Source: Cyathus striatus (lineage: Eukaryota > Basidiomycota > Agaricomycetes > Agaricales > Nidulariaceae). Taken from it: a stretch of DNA of 64,000 nt. A program made the position numbers and the translations under genes. Positions 23,791 through 35,264 of this stretch are shown in pieces (position 1 is the stretch's first letter; each line of letters opens with the position of its first letter). The notes under the pieces were generated by a model. It was not told where the DNA came from. It saw only the letters and a program-made list of their open reading frames with translations, and made no database searches. The stretch covers positions 3,731,501 to 3,795,500 of the forward strand of contig JAOVFP010000010.1 in the NCBI GenBank assembly GCA_025738555.1, read 5' to 3'.

Positions 23791-25165
23791 ATCTTGGGTG
23801 TTTGGCAGGAAGTGACTTTTTTCATACTTAGCACCTGAGAGTTAAGGGACCACCTCCACTACCAGAACCTCCTTCTCCTGCTTAGGAGAAGGTTAACTAG
23901 CTAGACAACTTCAATAGCTCTAATTCTATCAAGCTGCTTAGTTTTCTGAAACAACCCTCAGTTTTCCAAAGTCAATTATGCATTGACCTTTCTCCATGAC
24001 TTGACAAGCAACTTGTTTGCCACCCACTTAGATGATGGCATCTATGAGCCATGAATAGATTCTTGGGGCTACTTTGTTCAGCTCCTTCATACTCACTTCA
24101 GCCATACCAACTCTGTTGGTGAGGCTGAAATTCACATATTCTCCCTCCACATGGAGGATAATCAACATCTCATCACCTACAAGATTAAATTCAATGAACA
24201 TGCCACATTTTTGCCTTGGGATGATGTCACCCTGAACTCAGCATACTATCATGGTCTTTGTCCTCATTTGAAGAATGCTCTCTCTCATTGAGAGCAAGGC
24301 TAGCCTAAGTCTCTTGCAGAGACTAAGGCCTCTATCTTTTCTCTCACTTATCAATTCTGGTTCAACCTACTATTTTGCTGACTTGTTGTTTGTGAGGGAG
24401 CACAACCTTCCCACAACTCCAGTCCCTCCTATTACACTGAAACTATTTAATGGTACCTCTAACTCTACTTACAGAAAGTATTTTACTATCTGTAACATTT
24501 CCTACTGGTGAATGCATAGATATTAATTTCTATGTAACTCCACTCAATTCTTCCTGCTCCATGGTATTAAGATTTAACTGGCTCTCCCAACACAATCCAT
24601 TAATTGACTGGACTGAGAGACATATACTTGGCTTCCAAACTCCAGTCCTAGACAAATCTTCTTTGTCTTTGTCAACACCTGCATTGAAGGCATCAGCCCC
24701 TTTGCAAACCTCTCTTTCACCAGCTTCATCTTTTGTTTCTCCATCAGACAATAGTTCACCTCCCAGGATCTCACTCATTAACACTGCAACTTTTCTCCAA
24801 GCTAGTAAGCTTGCTGGCTTACAGATGTTTAGAATACAAGTTGGTGCCATAGTTTCAGCTTCTGCTGCTGCCATAGCTGCAGAAGCCATGAACCTTTCTG
24901 GAATATTATGAGTTTGCTGATGTCTTCAACAAAACACAAGCAGACACACTTGCTCCATATTGCCTTTATGATCTCTGAATCAACTTGGAGGAAAGTATAT
25001 CTCCTCTAGTCAGTACTGTGTATTCACTTTTGCTGCAGTCTGAGTTGGCCTCTCTATGAGAGTTTATCAACAAACATTTCCAGATTAATATGCTTGCCAT
25101 CCAACCAGATGCTGTACTGCTGCCTAAACTCCATGTTTCTTACAAAAACCTCTCCACCTGATACC
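23791..25165 (+). pseudogene. Ty3/Gypsy gag-protease to RT-linker relic
   Basis: Broken frames carry the order of a basidiomycete Ty3/Gypsy polyprotein. A protease-like block near 24350-24500 (LINSGSTYYFADLLFVREH) follows a gag-like region. Then come FYVTPLNSSCSMVLRFNWL and NPLIDWTERHILGF, a Ser/Pro linker, RISLINTATFLQASKL, and YYEFADVFNKTQADTLAPYC, which normally precedes the RT domain. The catalytic DSGS is changed to NSGS here. No RT palm motif follows; the sequence passes into AT-rich DNA at about 25165. Frames shift several times and stops interrupt it. Confidence 0.75.
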
Positions 25166-28100
25166 AGTTCTCACTTGTGATAATCAATGTATTGAATGAG
25201 CTGATCAGGGAACTCAAGACATTAATTCTTGTGATGAATAACATCAAAATATAGAAGTTGGCTTTTTTTAATACAAAACTAGAATGGGTCAGAAATAATT
25301 TTTTAAATAATAACTTTGTAGATATTAAAAAGAATAATGGGAGTGAGCATAGTGATAAGAGCACTGAGGCAAATGAAAGTGAGAAGTGGGGAAACAATCT
25401 AATGAAAGTTAGAAGTTCTTATAATAAAAGAGCCAAATTAGAGTATATGTGATATGGTTCATAAAAGAACAGTAACATATTAAAATATCACCAAAGTACT
25501 GATTGCCAGCTAATTTACCTTTGCTCAATTCAATACCTTTTGATTGAAGTTTACTCAATTCACTCAGAAGAATCCATGAAAAATGGCATATGATTTGATT
25601 TAATTATTTACAAAGATAATAAAGATATTTAAGGATGCTAGAATGTATAAACTAAGTTACAGTATGATAAATGAAAAAGAAAAAAAATATATGAGAATAA
25701 AATTTTCTAGTTGGCTAAAAATAAGTCAGTTATAAAATTATTATGAGAAAAGAAAAAAGACATATGTAATGATTGACAGATTAGATCAAGCCAATACAAG
25801 GGTCCTTCTGACTTATGCTTAGCAGTGAGCTTGTACTTGGTCTGTTCTTGTCTAACCCACAGCGATCCAACATATACAGAGTTCCAAAAGATTCAGAACT
25901 TATTAATGTGATCTCCATCTCTATAAACCACCACAGTCTTGTACATAAGAAACAAAATGGTTCCTCATTCACATGCTATGGGCTTTCTTGTGTAATGAAA
26001 TTTAAATGTGGGGTTGGTTGAGAAAAATGATCAAGGCCAGTGTTGAAAGAGAAAAGTAATGATAGCATCAGAACAAATTACTAAAAAGGGAGTGTGGAAG
26101 CATTGTGAAATAATGTGAATGAGCTTTGTAGTAGGAATGAAATAGTAAGTAGACATTGTAATAAAAGTAAGGAAAGACAATGATGGTGAGGGAATAACTT
26201 AGGACTTCATATAAGCAAGTGCATATTTAAGTGGTTCAGAATTTGAGTTTAACCTTAAATTACTAGTTTAAACTATGACAAATATATTAAGCATAGCCAC
26301 CAATTAAATTAAAGAATAGTTAGGCTATCTTATCAAATAAATGGTGCCACATGGTCTAATTTTGCTGATCTGTCAAGGACTTAGTAATTGTTGCTACTTT
26401 GAGCTAGTGCTAATTTCTGATAGTTCAGCCCTGCTACATTTTAATACCTAGCAGCTAATTCTGTCAAGCACTTTGATATCTAAGTCATTGATATGACACT
26501 TCTGTCATACCAGCACCATAAATGGCTTAATTATTCATTTGAATCCAATCTGTAGCAATAAAATACTTGGTACATGAAAATGACTAAATGAACAAATATT
26601 GTTTTCAAATAACAACTCCATTGTAACTACTAAATACAATTTATTGACAATGAAATATTGTTGTAGTTCAATGCAGACTGTTATTTTGATTTAGAATAAT
26701 TATGAATATATTAAGAAATGACAGAATTGAAGCATTTTTAATATAGTTAAGTCCCCATAACTTGTATAAAATATTTGACAAAGATGTTGACAAGTTAGAT
26801 GTCTGAAAAATCAAATTTTGCATGGGATCTTAACTAAATTCAATAATGTAAATATGATAAATCTTCGAAATTTGTATAAATTAAAATGTATTCTTACCAA
26901 AAATGTAACACATATTATTAAAAATTCACTTCTGAAACTATAATTCAATTTGAAAAATATAGAAGATTAATTTTAAACTACATTTTTGGACTTATAAAGA
27001 TTAAATGGGCAAAAATATATAAAATATAGTAAAGAGTTCATTATATGAGTCACTCAAAAGAATCAATACATGAATATTAATAGAGAGGAAGTACTACTAT
27101 CTAACTACTAATAAGTACTTTAATAAAGTAACTAAGTAGGTGCAAATTTACTTAGTATTGGAACAAGCTTAGAGATAGTGAAGAATATTTTCTATCTGAA
27201 CAAGTAAATTATCATATCATTCTATACCTTAGGTAGCTTTCAAACTAGCTTGCATAGTAGTCTGGAAAACAGAGAGGTGGTGCTCTTCAAAAAATGCATG
27301 GGAGGCTTAATTTAAGAAACTCATGTAGACATCTTTAGCATGCTGAAATTTATCTTCAGTACATTCATTGTTTTATAATGAATGCAAATTCCTCACAATG
27401 TAAAAAGTTTTAAAGAATCACCTGTAACTTTAGACTTTTTATTAGCATGTGCTTTATACACAGCATTCATTGCTTTCTTGTAAGCAGAAGCTATAAAATT
27501 CCTGGAACTTCTACAAAAGGAATAAGATGAGTTTGTCTCTTTCCAGCACTTTACAAAAATTCATGAGTGTGATATTTGAATAAATTTAAAGTAATACCTT
27601 GGAAAGAAGAGCTCTGTTGTTCTTAAGAACTTCTTCAGAAGCAAAGTTTTATAATTTAATTCAAAAATCTCTGAACTTTGATAAAGTATCTTTGTCATTC
27701 CACACTAAATGGGTGTTCACACCCATTAATCAGTTGGAGGGAAGTCCTATGAGATCTTAGCAATATTTGGAAACATTCAGAAGCCTGAATATATTTGAGT
27801 CAGCAGAATAATAATGTAAAAAGGCAGATTTTGTGGAAATTAATGGCACAACTCAGTAAGTCACATGACTTGTACAGGTATTATTTTTTAAGAATTATTT
27901 CTAATTTCTACTCTTCTAAATATAAAATTCAGTACAGATTTCTGTCTTAATCACTACTAGAAAAACAAGCACACTTCATGCTGTACAGGCATTTTTGAGA
28001 TGTAAGCTTATTCATATAACTGACAAGTCTGCTTATAGCCCAAAATTTGTTAGTTACTCCTTGCAAATGAAAGTAGCAGTGAAGTCTTATAGTATTTAAG

Positions 28101-28660
28101 TAGCATATCTTTATACTAAGACTACTTAGTTCAAATATCAATTAAGTTACAGTTTTTTTTGCTTGTCTTTAAGTTCCACTCACCTCTGACTTTATCATTA
28201 CTTCTACAGTAATGACTCCACACTTCACACTTCTGTTTTGCACTTCTATCTCACACTCCTGTCTTACACTTCTGCACTTCAAAATACTTGAACCTTGTTT
28301 CATAAGTACAATCTGTTTCTAATCAATTTTTGCCAGAGGAGCCTGTAGAGTTACAGCCTGATCATTCATCACAGCAATGTCAATAGGTATACCTCCTTTA
28401 TAGTTGGCATTGTCTGACTTTTTTCAGTTAGTATGAAAGCTAAGTCAATAAATGGAAATTCAGCACAGGCATGTTTAACATTCTAGAGTGTAGTCACAAG
28501 TTTACTGTTCTTCAGTTACTAGCTAGTTTAACTATGTAATGCAATACACTTTATTCCTCTTTCCCATACCATGCATCCAGTAAAGCTTGATAGCTTTCCT
28601 ACATGCTCTGTGCAATTCTATCTCTCTTTTCCTTTGCCTGCTGTTTTTCTTCTGCAGTTG
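25166..28660. other. AT-rich, gene-poor region
   Basis: No frame exceeds ~90 codons and CpG is almost absent. A minus-strand frame at 25781-25972 (CTRLWWFIEMEI, LDRCGLDKNRPSTSSLL) looks mildly protein-like but has no partner exon. The base make-up suggests old, mutated repeat DNA. Confidence 0.4.
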
Positions 28661-28661
28661 G

Positions 28662-28870
28662 CCAACTTGGGAAAAGTGTGACATGTTGGACAAAGTGTGG
28701 CAAGTGTGAATGTTGGAAAAGTGTGATAAGTTGGAAAAGCATGACATATGTGACATATCATAGCCACCACACTTGTCACACCTTCGGTGTACTATCACAT
28801 TGTGACAAATGTGACAAGATATGTCACCATCTTGAAAAGTGTAACATGTTGGAAAATGTTGAAAAAGTGC
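28662..28870. repeat. TGTGACA-type array, copy at 28.7 kb
   Basis: GAAAAGTGTGACATGTTGGA, AAGTGTGATAAGTTGGAAAA and CACATTGTGACAAATGTGAC are loosely tandem, with an internal inversion around the CACACCTTCGGTGT hairpin near 28779-28792. It is related to the other TGTGAC arrays. Confidence 0.5.
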
Positions 28871-28925
28871 TATCAGTAGGGTACTTGGACTCTACCTAAG
28901 CTCCACTGAACTCAAGTGCCTAAGC

Positions 28926-29061
28926 TGTACCTAGACAGAAGGAAGATGTGGTTGTAATGGCTGGGGAAGAAGTAGAAGTTGAAACTGAACAACAGGGGGA
29001 GGAACAAGTAAAGGAGGTGAGTTCTGAGATGAAAAAAGTGGTGATTAGAAAGGAGAACAAG
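28926..29061 (+). pseudogene. Acidic exon-like fragment
   Basis: An open frame reads DVVVMAGEEVEVETEQQGEE, then QVKEVSSEMKKVVIRKENK and ends at a good donor-like AAG|TAAGTA. It follows a remnant of the GGACTCTACC array, as the 21.4-kb fragment follows its own array copy. It is probably a low-complexity exon of the same repeat-associated gene. No function can be given. Confidence 0.3.
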
Positions 29062-29239
29062 TAAGTAAAAATGTCTATATAATTTCAGGCCATTACTTTC
29101 TTGCTTTTCAAGAATCAGACACCATATAGAATTAACATTCAATAAGCATTTCACAATGTTCTCATTTATTCTAACTAAACAGTATCAGGAAGTGGTTTAT
29201 GCACCTGCCATTGCTGAATTTCCTTCTTTTAATATAAGG

Positions 29240-29496
29240 AGAATGTGACATATTTGATGAGTGATGTGCATCAAGGACATAATGCATATAAATAGCATGA
29301 TAAATATAACAAATGTGATATGTGAGAAATATGTGAAGCATGTGAATATGTGTGACAAATGATGAAGCATGAGAATATGTGTGATAAATGTGATACATGG
29401 GAAGAACATGACAAATATGATGCATAGGAATATGTGTAACATATGACATACAGGAGGAATGTGACAAATATAAACCACAGGAATATGTGTGATAAA
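29240..29496. repeat. Tandem repeat that is the target of the giant element (left part)
   Basis: Units such as GGAATATGTGTAACATATGA, CATACAGGAGGAATGTGACA and GATGCATAGGAATATGTGTA repeat here, and the same family resumes at 55412-55545 on the far side of the giant element. Joining the two sides at one TAT restores a unit resembling the intact one at about 29436-29470. Confidence 0.75.
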
Positions 29497-29499
29497 TAT
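29497..29499. repeat. Target-site duplication TAT, left
   Basis: The TAT directly before CACCTCAG matches the TAT directly after CTGAGGTG at 55409-55411. A 3-bp duplication is the known hallmark of CACTA (EnSpm) transposition. Confidence 0.75.
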
Positions 29500-29967
29500 C
29501 ACCTCAGACAGGACCAAATCGGATCAGGGTAAATATGGTACAACCCGATGTAGTTAACAATTAGAATATGTACAAAAATATGTCATTTGGCCGATTCATG
29601 TTCATATTTAGAAAATAATTATGAATCGGGCGCGTATCAAATCCATGAGCACTATTGAGAATATAACAATAAGACATATGTAGAATATCGTACAAAAATC
29701 GGTTACCATACCGATGTATGAACAAATCCTGAATCGGGGCGTACATTTGTCCCTAGATCCTATCCAAATACTGATCCTAAGTGTGTCTCGTGTCCCTATC
29801 TTATCACATATTCTGAATTTGCCCTCGAAACAGATCTCGAATTGGATCTTTTATCATATCCTCATTCCGATTTAGAATGTAAACAAAAATATGTCACTCG
29901 CCCCAATTCATGTACAGATTGTAAATATGACAATTAGAAATATTGATTACCCACTCACAGGGCCACT
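29500..29967 (+). repeat. Left terminal inverted repeat of the giant element
   Basis: Matches 54940-55408 in inverted orientation with only a few single-base differences and one indel. It contains oriented subterminal motifs around TGAATCGGGGCG: CCGATTCATG at 29591, ATGAATCGGGCGCG at 29621, TGAATCGGGGCG at 29730 and CGCCCCAATTCATG at 29898. In CACTA elements such motifs are transposase or accessory-protein binding sites; that role here is inferred. Confidence 0.85.
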
Positions 29968-30291
29968 CACGGGCCACTCACATCCGCTCACCGGACCACT
30001 CACTACCACTCACTACCCACTCCATTCCTGCCTGGTTCCCCGCTCCATTCCTACTCCACTTGTTGAAGGCTCTAATAAAATCGTGTGACGGTGTATATTG
30101 TGGGGGTAAACGGACACAGTAAATGACGTAGTGTACAGATTTAAATACAAAATATATAGTACATAAAAGGGATAGCATAGTGGCATAAAATAAAATGGAG
30201 AACATACTTGAAACATATAATGGCGCGAGCGGGGATCATTGAGACATTTGAATATAGATGTCTCTGGTATTCCAACACTACTCCTCGCTAA
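29968..30291. other. Subterminal GC-rich repeats and intergenic DNA
   Basis: CCACTCAC-type short repeats (CACTCACGGGCCACTCAC, CACTCACTACCACTCACTAC) run to about 30060 and are mirrored loosely at 54868-54940. A TCCCCGCTCCATTCC site at about 30038 and GCGAGCGGGGATC at about 30225 carry the GAGCGGGGA motif that recurs between other genes of the element. Confidence 0.5.
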
Positions 30292-30959
30292 TTATCCCAC
30301 TCGAGATCCTGCAAAACGAACAGCCCTAGCTTTCTTCAAGCCGGCGCCAACTTCCTTTGTAGTTATAGTTGACTTTCGGCAACCTTTCCTGTGGTTCTGC
30401 AATATAATCTTGATGATATCGAGTGTGAGCCAGTTACAATCATATTTGAGCAGATCGGGATACTGGTTAGCAGCCTTTAAAATATGTCAATAAATTAGAT
30501 ACAGTTAATGTGATGAACATTAAATACATACTTTCTCGCAAACGGTAGTGAGCTTGCTTTGTTCCTGAGTCGCGTATGTGTGATTGAAGTCCAACACCTC
30601 CTTCGCAATTACTGAGATGCGGGTCTGAAAATCATGCCCACTAAGTAAGAATTTACAATTTAAAAGATTTAAAAGCGATGTATTACCTCCATATCACTAA
30701 GTTGCTCCGGGCTACACTGTACATAGTCGACTAGTTTGTAAGTTTTTCCTGCTTCGCCTTTCGGTTTTGGAATCACTACCACCACGGAGCTGGTCTCAGA
30801 TTCGCCACCTTCATCTAGTGGGTAGCAAGTCCTGAAGGAGCACGGCGGTGGGGTAAGCAAACGTTCTGGAGAGAATCGCATACGAAGCGTCGACGGAGAG
30901 AAACGACGCAAAACACGATAGTTTCTGGATGGAGGCATTTTGAGTCTTCTCCATGCCAA
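30292..30959 (-). CDS. Small cargo protein with shared C-terminal domain (copy 1)
   Basis: Three exons (30687-30959, 30532-30624, 30292-30474) splice in frame into 182 residues. The start is MAWRRLKMPPSRNYRVLRRF, giving a basic N-terminus; a second Met lies seven residues later. The middle is an acidic-to-hydrophobic segment (TSSVVVVIPKPKGEAG). The C-terminal ~90 residues read ISVIAKEVLDFNH, then ANQYPDLLKYDCNWLTLDII and a basic tail (NHRKGCRKS). The YPDLLKYDxNWxxxDII block matches FPVLLDYEKNWAAVDFI in the 151-residue protein at 39054-39609, in the same relative position, so the two are probably paralogues. No known family is recognised. A short basic domain protein could bind nucleic acid, which is a guess. 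Confidence 0.65.
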
Positions 30960-31148
30960 TGCATCATGTACTTATACCTACGAAACAATAAGAAGTTAGT
31001 TATGGGGAAGGAAACGCATACAAATCATACAAAAACAATATCTCTACTGAAAGGTGTTGATGTAGCATGGCAAGACAATAGATGTCGGAATCAGCAAGCG
31101 CTAATCAGTCAAGAAGGAAATAATACATATGTTGAACGCACTAATACA

Positions 31149-32852
31149 CTATACAGTGCTGTAACTAAGGAAGGAAGTTAAAAAGAATAACGACATAAAC
31201 CCAACTACGATAATTGTGAAAAACACTACTACATCTACATACCCTGAAACGTAAAGACAAAGCATACAAATGATCAGGATACCGCCAAGGCCATAACTGA
31301 TTGGAAGCATTTTCAACGGAGTTTTGAAATCTAGCATTGGTTCAGGAGAACAAACTGTGCTAGTGCTCGATGTTTCCGTACTCAAGTCGGTGCTGGTACT
31401 TGAAGTCCATACCTTAATTTCGATATTGCCGTTATCCGACGTTCCAGTCGCAATGACACACTGCTTTTCGGAACTGAATACCTATTATATAGTTAGCATT
31501 AACATCGCTAGTATTTAGAAACTTTGCAAACCTCGGTTATTTGTACTAGCGTTTCAACTAGCAAAGTATTTAGATTTCTTCGTTCTCATGTGTATAACAT
31601 TAATTACTTACCGTAGCCATGGGGTAGTAGTGCAACCAAGGTTCCCAAGCGTTGATCATATACACGTACTACACCATCATCACTACCGACAACTACCAGT
31701 TCACCTTGCAGGGCAGATGAGATGACAAGAGACACATTTGAGCGGATAGCATGCTTTAACGACCTAAGTGGCTGTACAGGCGGAATGGCATATATGTCAA
31801 CGCCATCTTGAAGATTAGAGATCAGTAGAGTACGATTATCTGCGCCAATGATGGCATGTCCACTGTAACAACATATCAGGCGGAGCAGTTAACTATAAGG
31901 CAAGAGAGAGACTGACATTCTGGTACGGATCTCATGAAACCATCGCATTTTCCAAGGAGTCAGCTGATAGCAAAAGCTACAACCACATGTAAAAACTTCA
32001 AGGATAAAAGCATGATGGTGGGGCTTACATCTCACGAGATTCCAAATAGCAGAGAATTAATTCCGCCCCATTCTGCGTAAACATGACACTCCTAGCCGTG
32101 TGGGGGCGAGGGGTAGACTCTATGTACAGAGAAGCTTGACCTAAGAGAGATTCAGTGAGCGCAATATGGAACCTAGAGGACAAATAACATACCTGGGAAA
32201 ACCAAGTTCCACACTTTGAGAGAGCCTGCCCCAAGCGAGGCGAGGCGACTATGAGACGGATCAAATTTCAGGTCTTCCAAAGGGCCATCATGCGCAGATA
32301 TCGCCAACACATGCTCATAACCATCTCCGGTTTTACTTTCCTGATATCCTCGGATTACACCGCTACCTGTTCCGAAATATAGTATCGTGGAACCTGTTTC
32401 TGCGAAATGTGCCCAGCAAAGGGTTGTAACTTCACCAATGACGGACGCTTCCCAAATCTTTTCGCCTGTCGTTAACTCCCATACTACCATAAGTCCATCA
32501 TCACCTAACAATATATTTTAAACATGCGTATAAATATTTCAGAGAACTTGCCGCTCACCACCGCTTGCAAGTTTAGAGCCATCCTGGTTTATCTTTAAGG
32601 CGTTGATCGCTCTCGAATGTTGGTTGAGCGTATATTTTAAGTCAAACTGAAAAAATGCAATTAGCAATAGTTAACCCAAAATGCCAAAGTACGTGCAGTA
32701 AGAGTAGCTGGCTTCATGTTGGAAGGTGATCTGATAGAGCTGGTGTCGGATACGAGTACGGCGTTGATGTATTCTCTGCGTTATTGTTTCGCCGACTAGT
32801 TTCCTCGTATCCCCGCTCATTCCCCGCTCGGCGAAAGCTTACCCGCACCATA
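31149..32852 (-). CDS. WD40-repeat protein with C-terminal membrane segments (copy A)
   Basis: Exons splice into WD40-type repeats: FDLKYTLNQHSRAINALKI..GSKLASGG, DDGLMVVWELTTGEKIWEAS, HDGPLEDLKFDPSHSRLASL then GSLKVWNL, ARSVMFTQNGAELILC, GELVVVGSDDGVVRVYD, and VIATGTSDNGNIEIKVW. A Ser/Thr linker follows, then two hydrophobic spans (LGGILIICMLCLYV and VDVVVFFTIIVVGFMSLFFL), and a stop at 31149-31151. A WD40 propeller with a C-terminal membrane anchor suggests a scaffold on a membrane; the ligand is unknown. Five introns share position and phase with the copy at 44208-45862. The first exon is short, and I placed the ATG at 32850-32852 on a donor just after it; this start is uncertain. No internal stop remains after splicing. 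Confidence 0.75.
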
Positions 32853-33301
32853 GTATTCATAATTTTGTTAGTCTAGTGGAGTTGGAAGCGTCATACAAAT
32901 AAAAGAAAGGAACTTGCCTAACAACTTATTGTACAAAGACTTTTGTTCCGTTGCTACCATCCTACTACGCACACCGGCGCGATCGGGTATAACACAATTG
33001 CAGTGGAGCATTTGACAGGCATTCCATTCCGCCTCCGAACGCCACCATTTTCTGCATCATTTTCAAAATCCGACGAAGAATAACCAGACCAATATACCTC
33101 CGAATTGAACGTACATGAAGAAATATCGACTGAGTAAGAGATTTCAGCTTGTTGTAAATTACAGACGGGATTCAGGTTATTGTAAATTTTATGCCCGTTC
33201 AAAACAGGTACTCAGGCTCTATAAAATGAGACTCGTTTAAGGTCAGTATAATCGCTACATATATCAACTTCAGTTTAACTTCACTATCAACTTTTACGGC
33301 G
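32853..33301. promoter_or_regulatory. Divergent intergenic region between WD40-A and F-box genes
   Basis: Just inside the 5' part of the WD40 gene two TCCCCGCTC sites sit at about 32813-32831 (TATCCCCGCTCATTCCCCGC). TATA-like TATAAAATGAG occurs near 33220 upstream of the F-box start. The layout suggests a shared promoter region; no element is proven. Confidence 0.35.
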
Positions 33302-35113
33302 ATGGCCAATCTCAGAAATGTCATCTCTCTGGGCTGCAACTTGGTGAGCATTAACAATTTTCTTGACTGGAATTATGTTCTAAGCTTTTAATATGTAGGA
33401 ATTGACGTCGGTTGCACGTGTATTTACTCGGGCTTTTGCTAAGAGCCTCAGAGCAACTAGCACCACATGTAAACGTGGTTCCCAAGAAATCGATAATCTT
33501 TTGCCAGAATACGAAGGAATTAGAAAGCGGCGTAAACTAGTACGTTTAACTAAATGGTACTTATGAAATATTGTTACTGAATAGAATTGAAATTGAACAT
33601 AGGCAACCGTCAAAAACCAATGCATGAAGGCTCAGCAGGACTCCTTCCCAATCCTAAAGCTTCCAGCGGAACTAGTAGACCTGATAATTACTCAGGTTGA
33701 TGAGGGCAACATCTTGCAGCTACTCCACGCCAATCGTTACCTGCGCTATGCAGCGTCGGAGGTCTTTCTTAGAATGCAACATATATTACAAACTGATTGC
33801 ATTGGACGTGCCGTGATAGCCTTAACAGGAGACGTCAATCCGGCTGTGATTCATCTCCTAGAACATATATCGACACGCTCTAGACGCTACAGAGTACTAG
33901 TCAGCTTGTATTGTATCAGGGAGTACTGCGAAGGGCTTAGTACGTTCCTGAGCAAGGCTTTAGGAGTACAGGAACTCACTATCACACATCATTGCAAAAA
34001 CAAGGACGACGATACTTTCCCTGCAGAGCCGTCCGTTATTGGTTCTGTTGCTGTCATCCTGGCGAGTCTCCCCCCTTCTTGTACGTGCGTTGGGTTGGAC
34101 GGCACAGGTGCTCCTCAAGTCACCAGCGTAACTGTATCGCCATTGCCATCTCTGCCGGAGATCCCTTATGAAAGGATTAGAGATAACATCGCTGCTAGGC
34201 TTCAGAACCTCCGTATATCGACCCACATCTTTGGTAACGAAAGCATGATCAACTTGCTGTCTATATTGTTAAGTGGGCTGTCTCTAAATTTCTTAAGTAT
34301 CAGGGGGAGGAGTGGAAAGGATATTGAACCAGTCCTACTTTGCGGGTCTATGTCAAACCTTAGGACGCTCCTGATTACATGCGACGAACCATTCACGTTT
34401 GGGTCCCGCTCTACTCCTCCGTTGTCCCAGCTACAACGCTTATGGATATGCTGTACACAGCATGAGAGTCGGTCGGTCAGTAAAGGGTCCATCAAGATAC
34501 CAAAGAATGTTACCGACATAACATGCAGCGAGGACTTCAAGCTGACCAACATCTCGTCCCAACTGAAGGCGGTTCAGCTTCGATTAACAGATGGCTTTCC
34601 AAACCCATATACCCACGAATTCTGCAAGTCAATGGCGAACATCACCTCCCCTCTTCAACACTCTCACCGACTCGGCGCCGATGCCAGCATCAATATCGTA
34701 CTTCCCTACTCACTCGACGAACATATAAAAGCAGACATACCATGCCAATGCTCTATTCCGGACGTGAATGCCATACGTAAATGCCAAAATCTGGAGATCA
34801 ACCATCAGTATTCAGAGCTATTGTATTATGTGCGTTGTCTTACCTTATTACTGCCTTTTTTCTAATGAGTTGCGATCAGGATTACTACATAAAGTTGCTC
34901 GAGGGTGCTTCAAAGCTACGGAAGCTAACCATACACCCTCCTTATGGGAGTGGTACACAGTTCACAGACAGCAAAGAGGGTATGCAAACCTTCATCACAA
35001 CACTTCGTGCATACTGTCCCGACCTTGAATCAGTTAGTTGCTCTCCTGACATATGGAAACGCCAACCGGAAAGGGGAGAGTTCATAAGGCTAACCATTGA
35101 AGATTTATATTAA
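33302..35113 (+). CDS. F-box-like protein, 547 aa
   Basis: Four exons (33302-33343, 33399-33539, 33603-34829, 34880-35113) splice in frame. The N-terminus is MANLRNVISLGCNL then a basic stretch (EYEGIRKRRKL). An F-box-like module, FPILKLPAELVDLIITQVDE followed by LLHANRYLRYAASEVF, lies at about residues 70-115. F-box domains recruit SKP1 and act as substrate receptors of SCF ubiquitin ligases. The remaining ~400 residues have irregular leucine-rich blocks (LNFLSIRGRSGKD, NLRTLLITCDEPF, LLEGASKLRKLTIHPP), as in agaricomycete F-box/LRR-like proteins. It is divergent from the WD40-A gene and convergent with the transposase, 151 bp away. No stops or frameshifts are seen. The substrate is unknown. 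Confidence 0.75.
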
Positions 35114-35264
35114 ACAGCTTGACTATGGCACTCGCAGCTTGTTTTATGTACAGCGAACAATAGTATTTATTACTTTACCAATAGGATCTGCGAATGAAGT
35201 CTCTAAAGAATGTACTAAAAGTCCTATAATAAAATTTCGCAAGTTAGAATAAGTTATCTTTAAG

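Noticed and set aside
25781..25972. 63-codon minus-strand ORF (CTRLWWFIEMEI)
   Set aside because: Somewhat protein-like but isolated, without partner exons or recognisable motif, in decayed AT-rich DNA.
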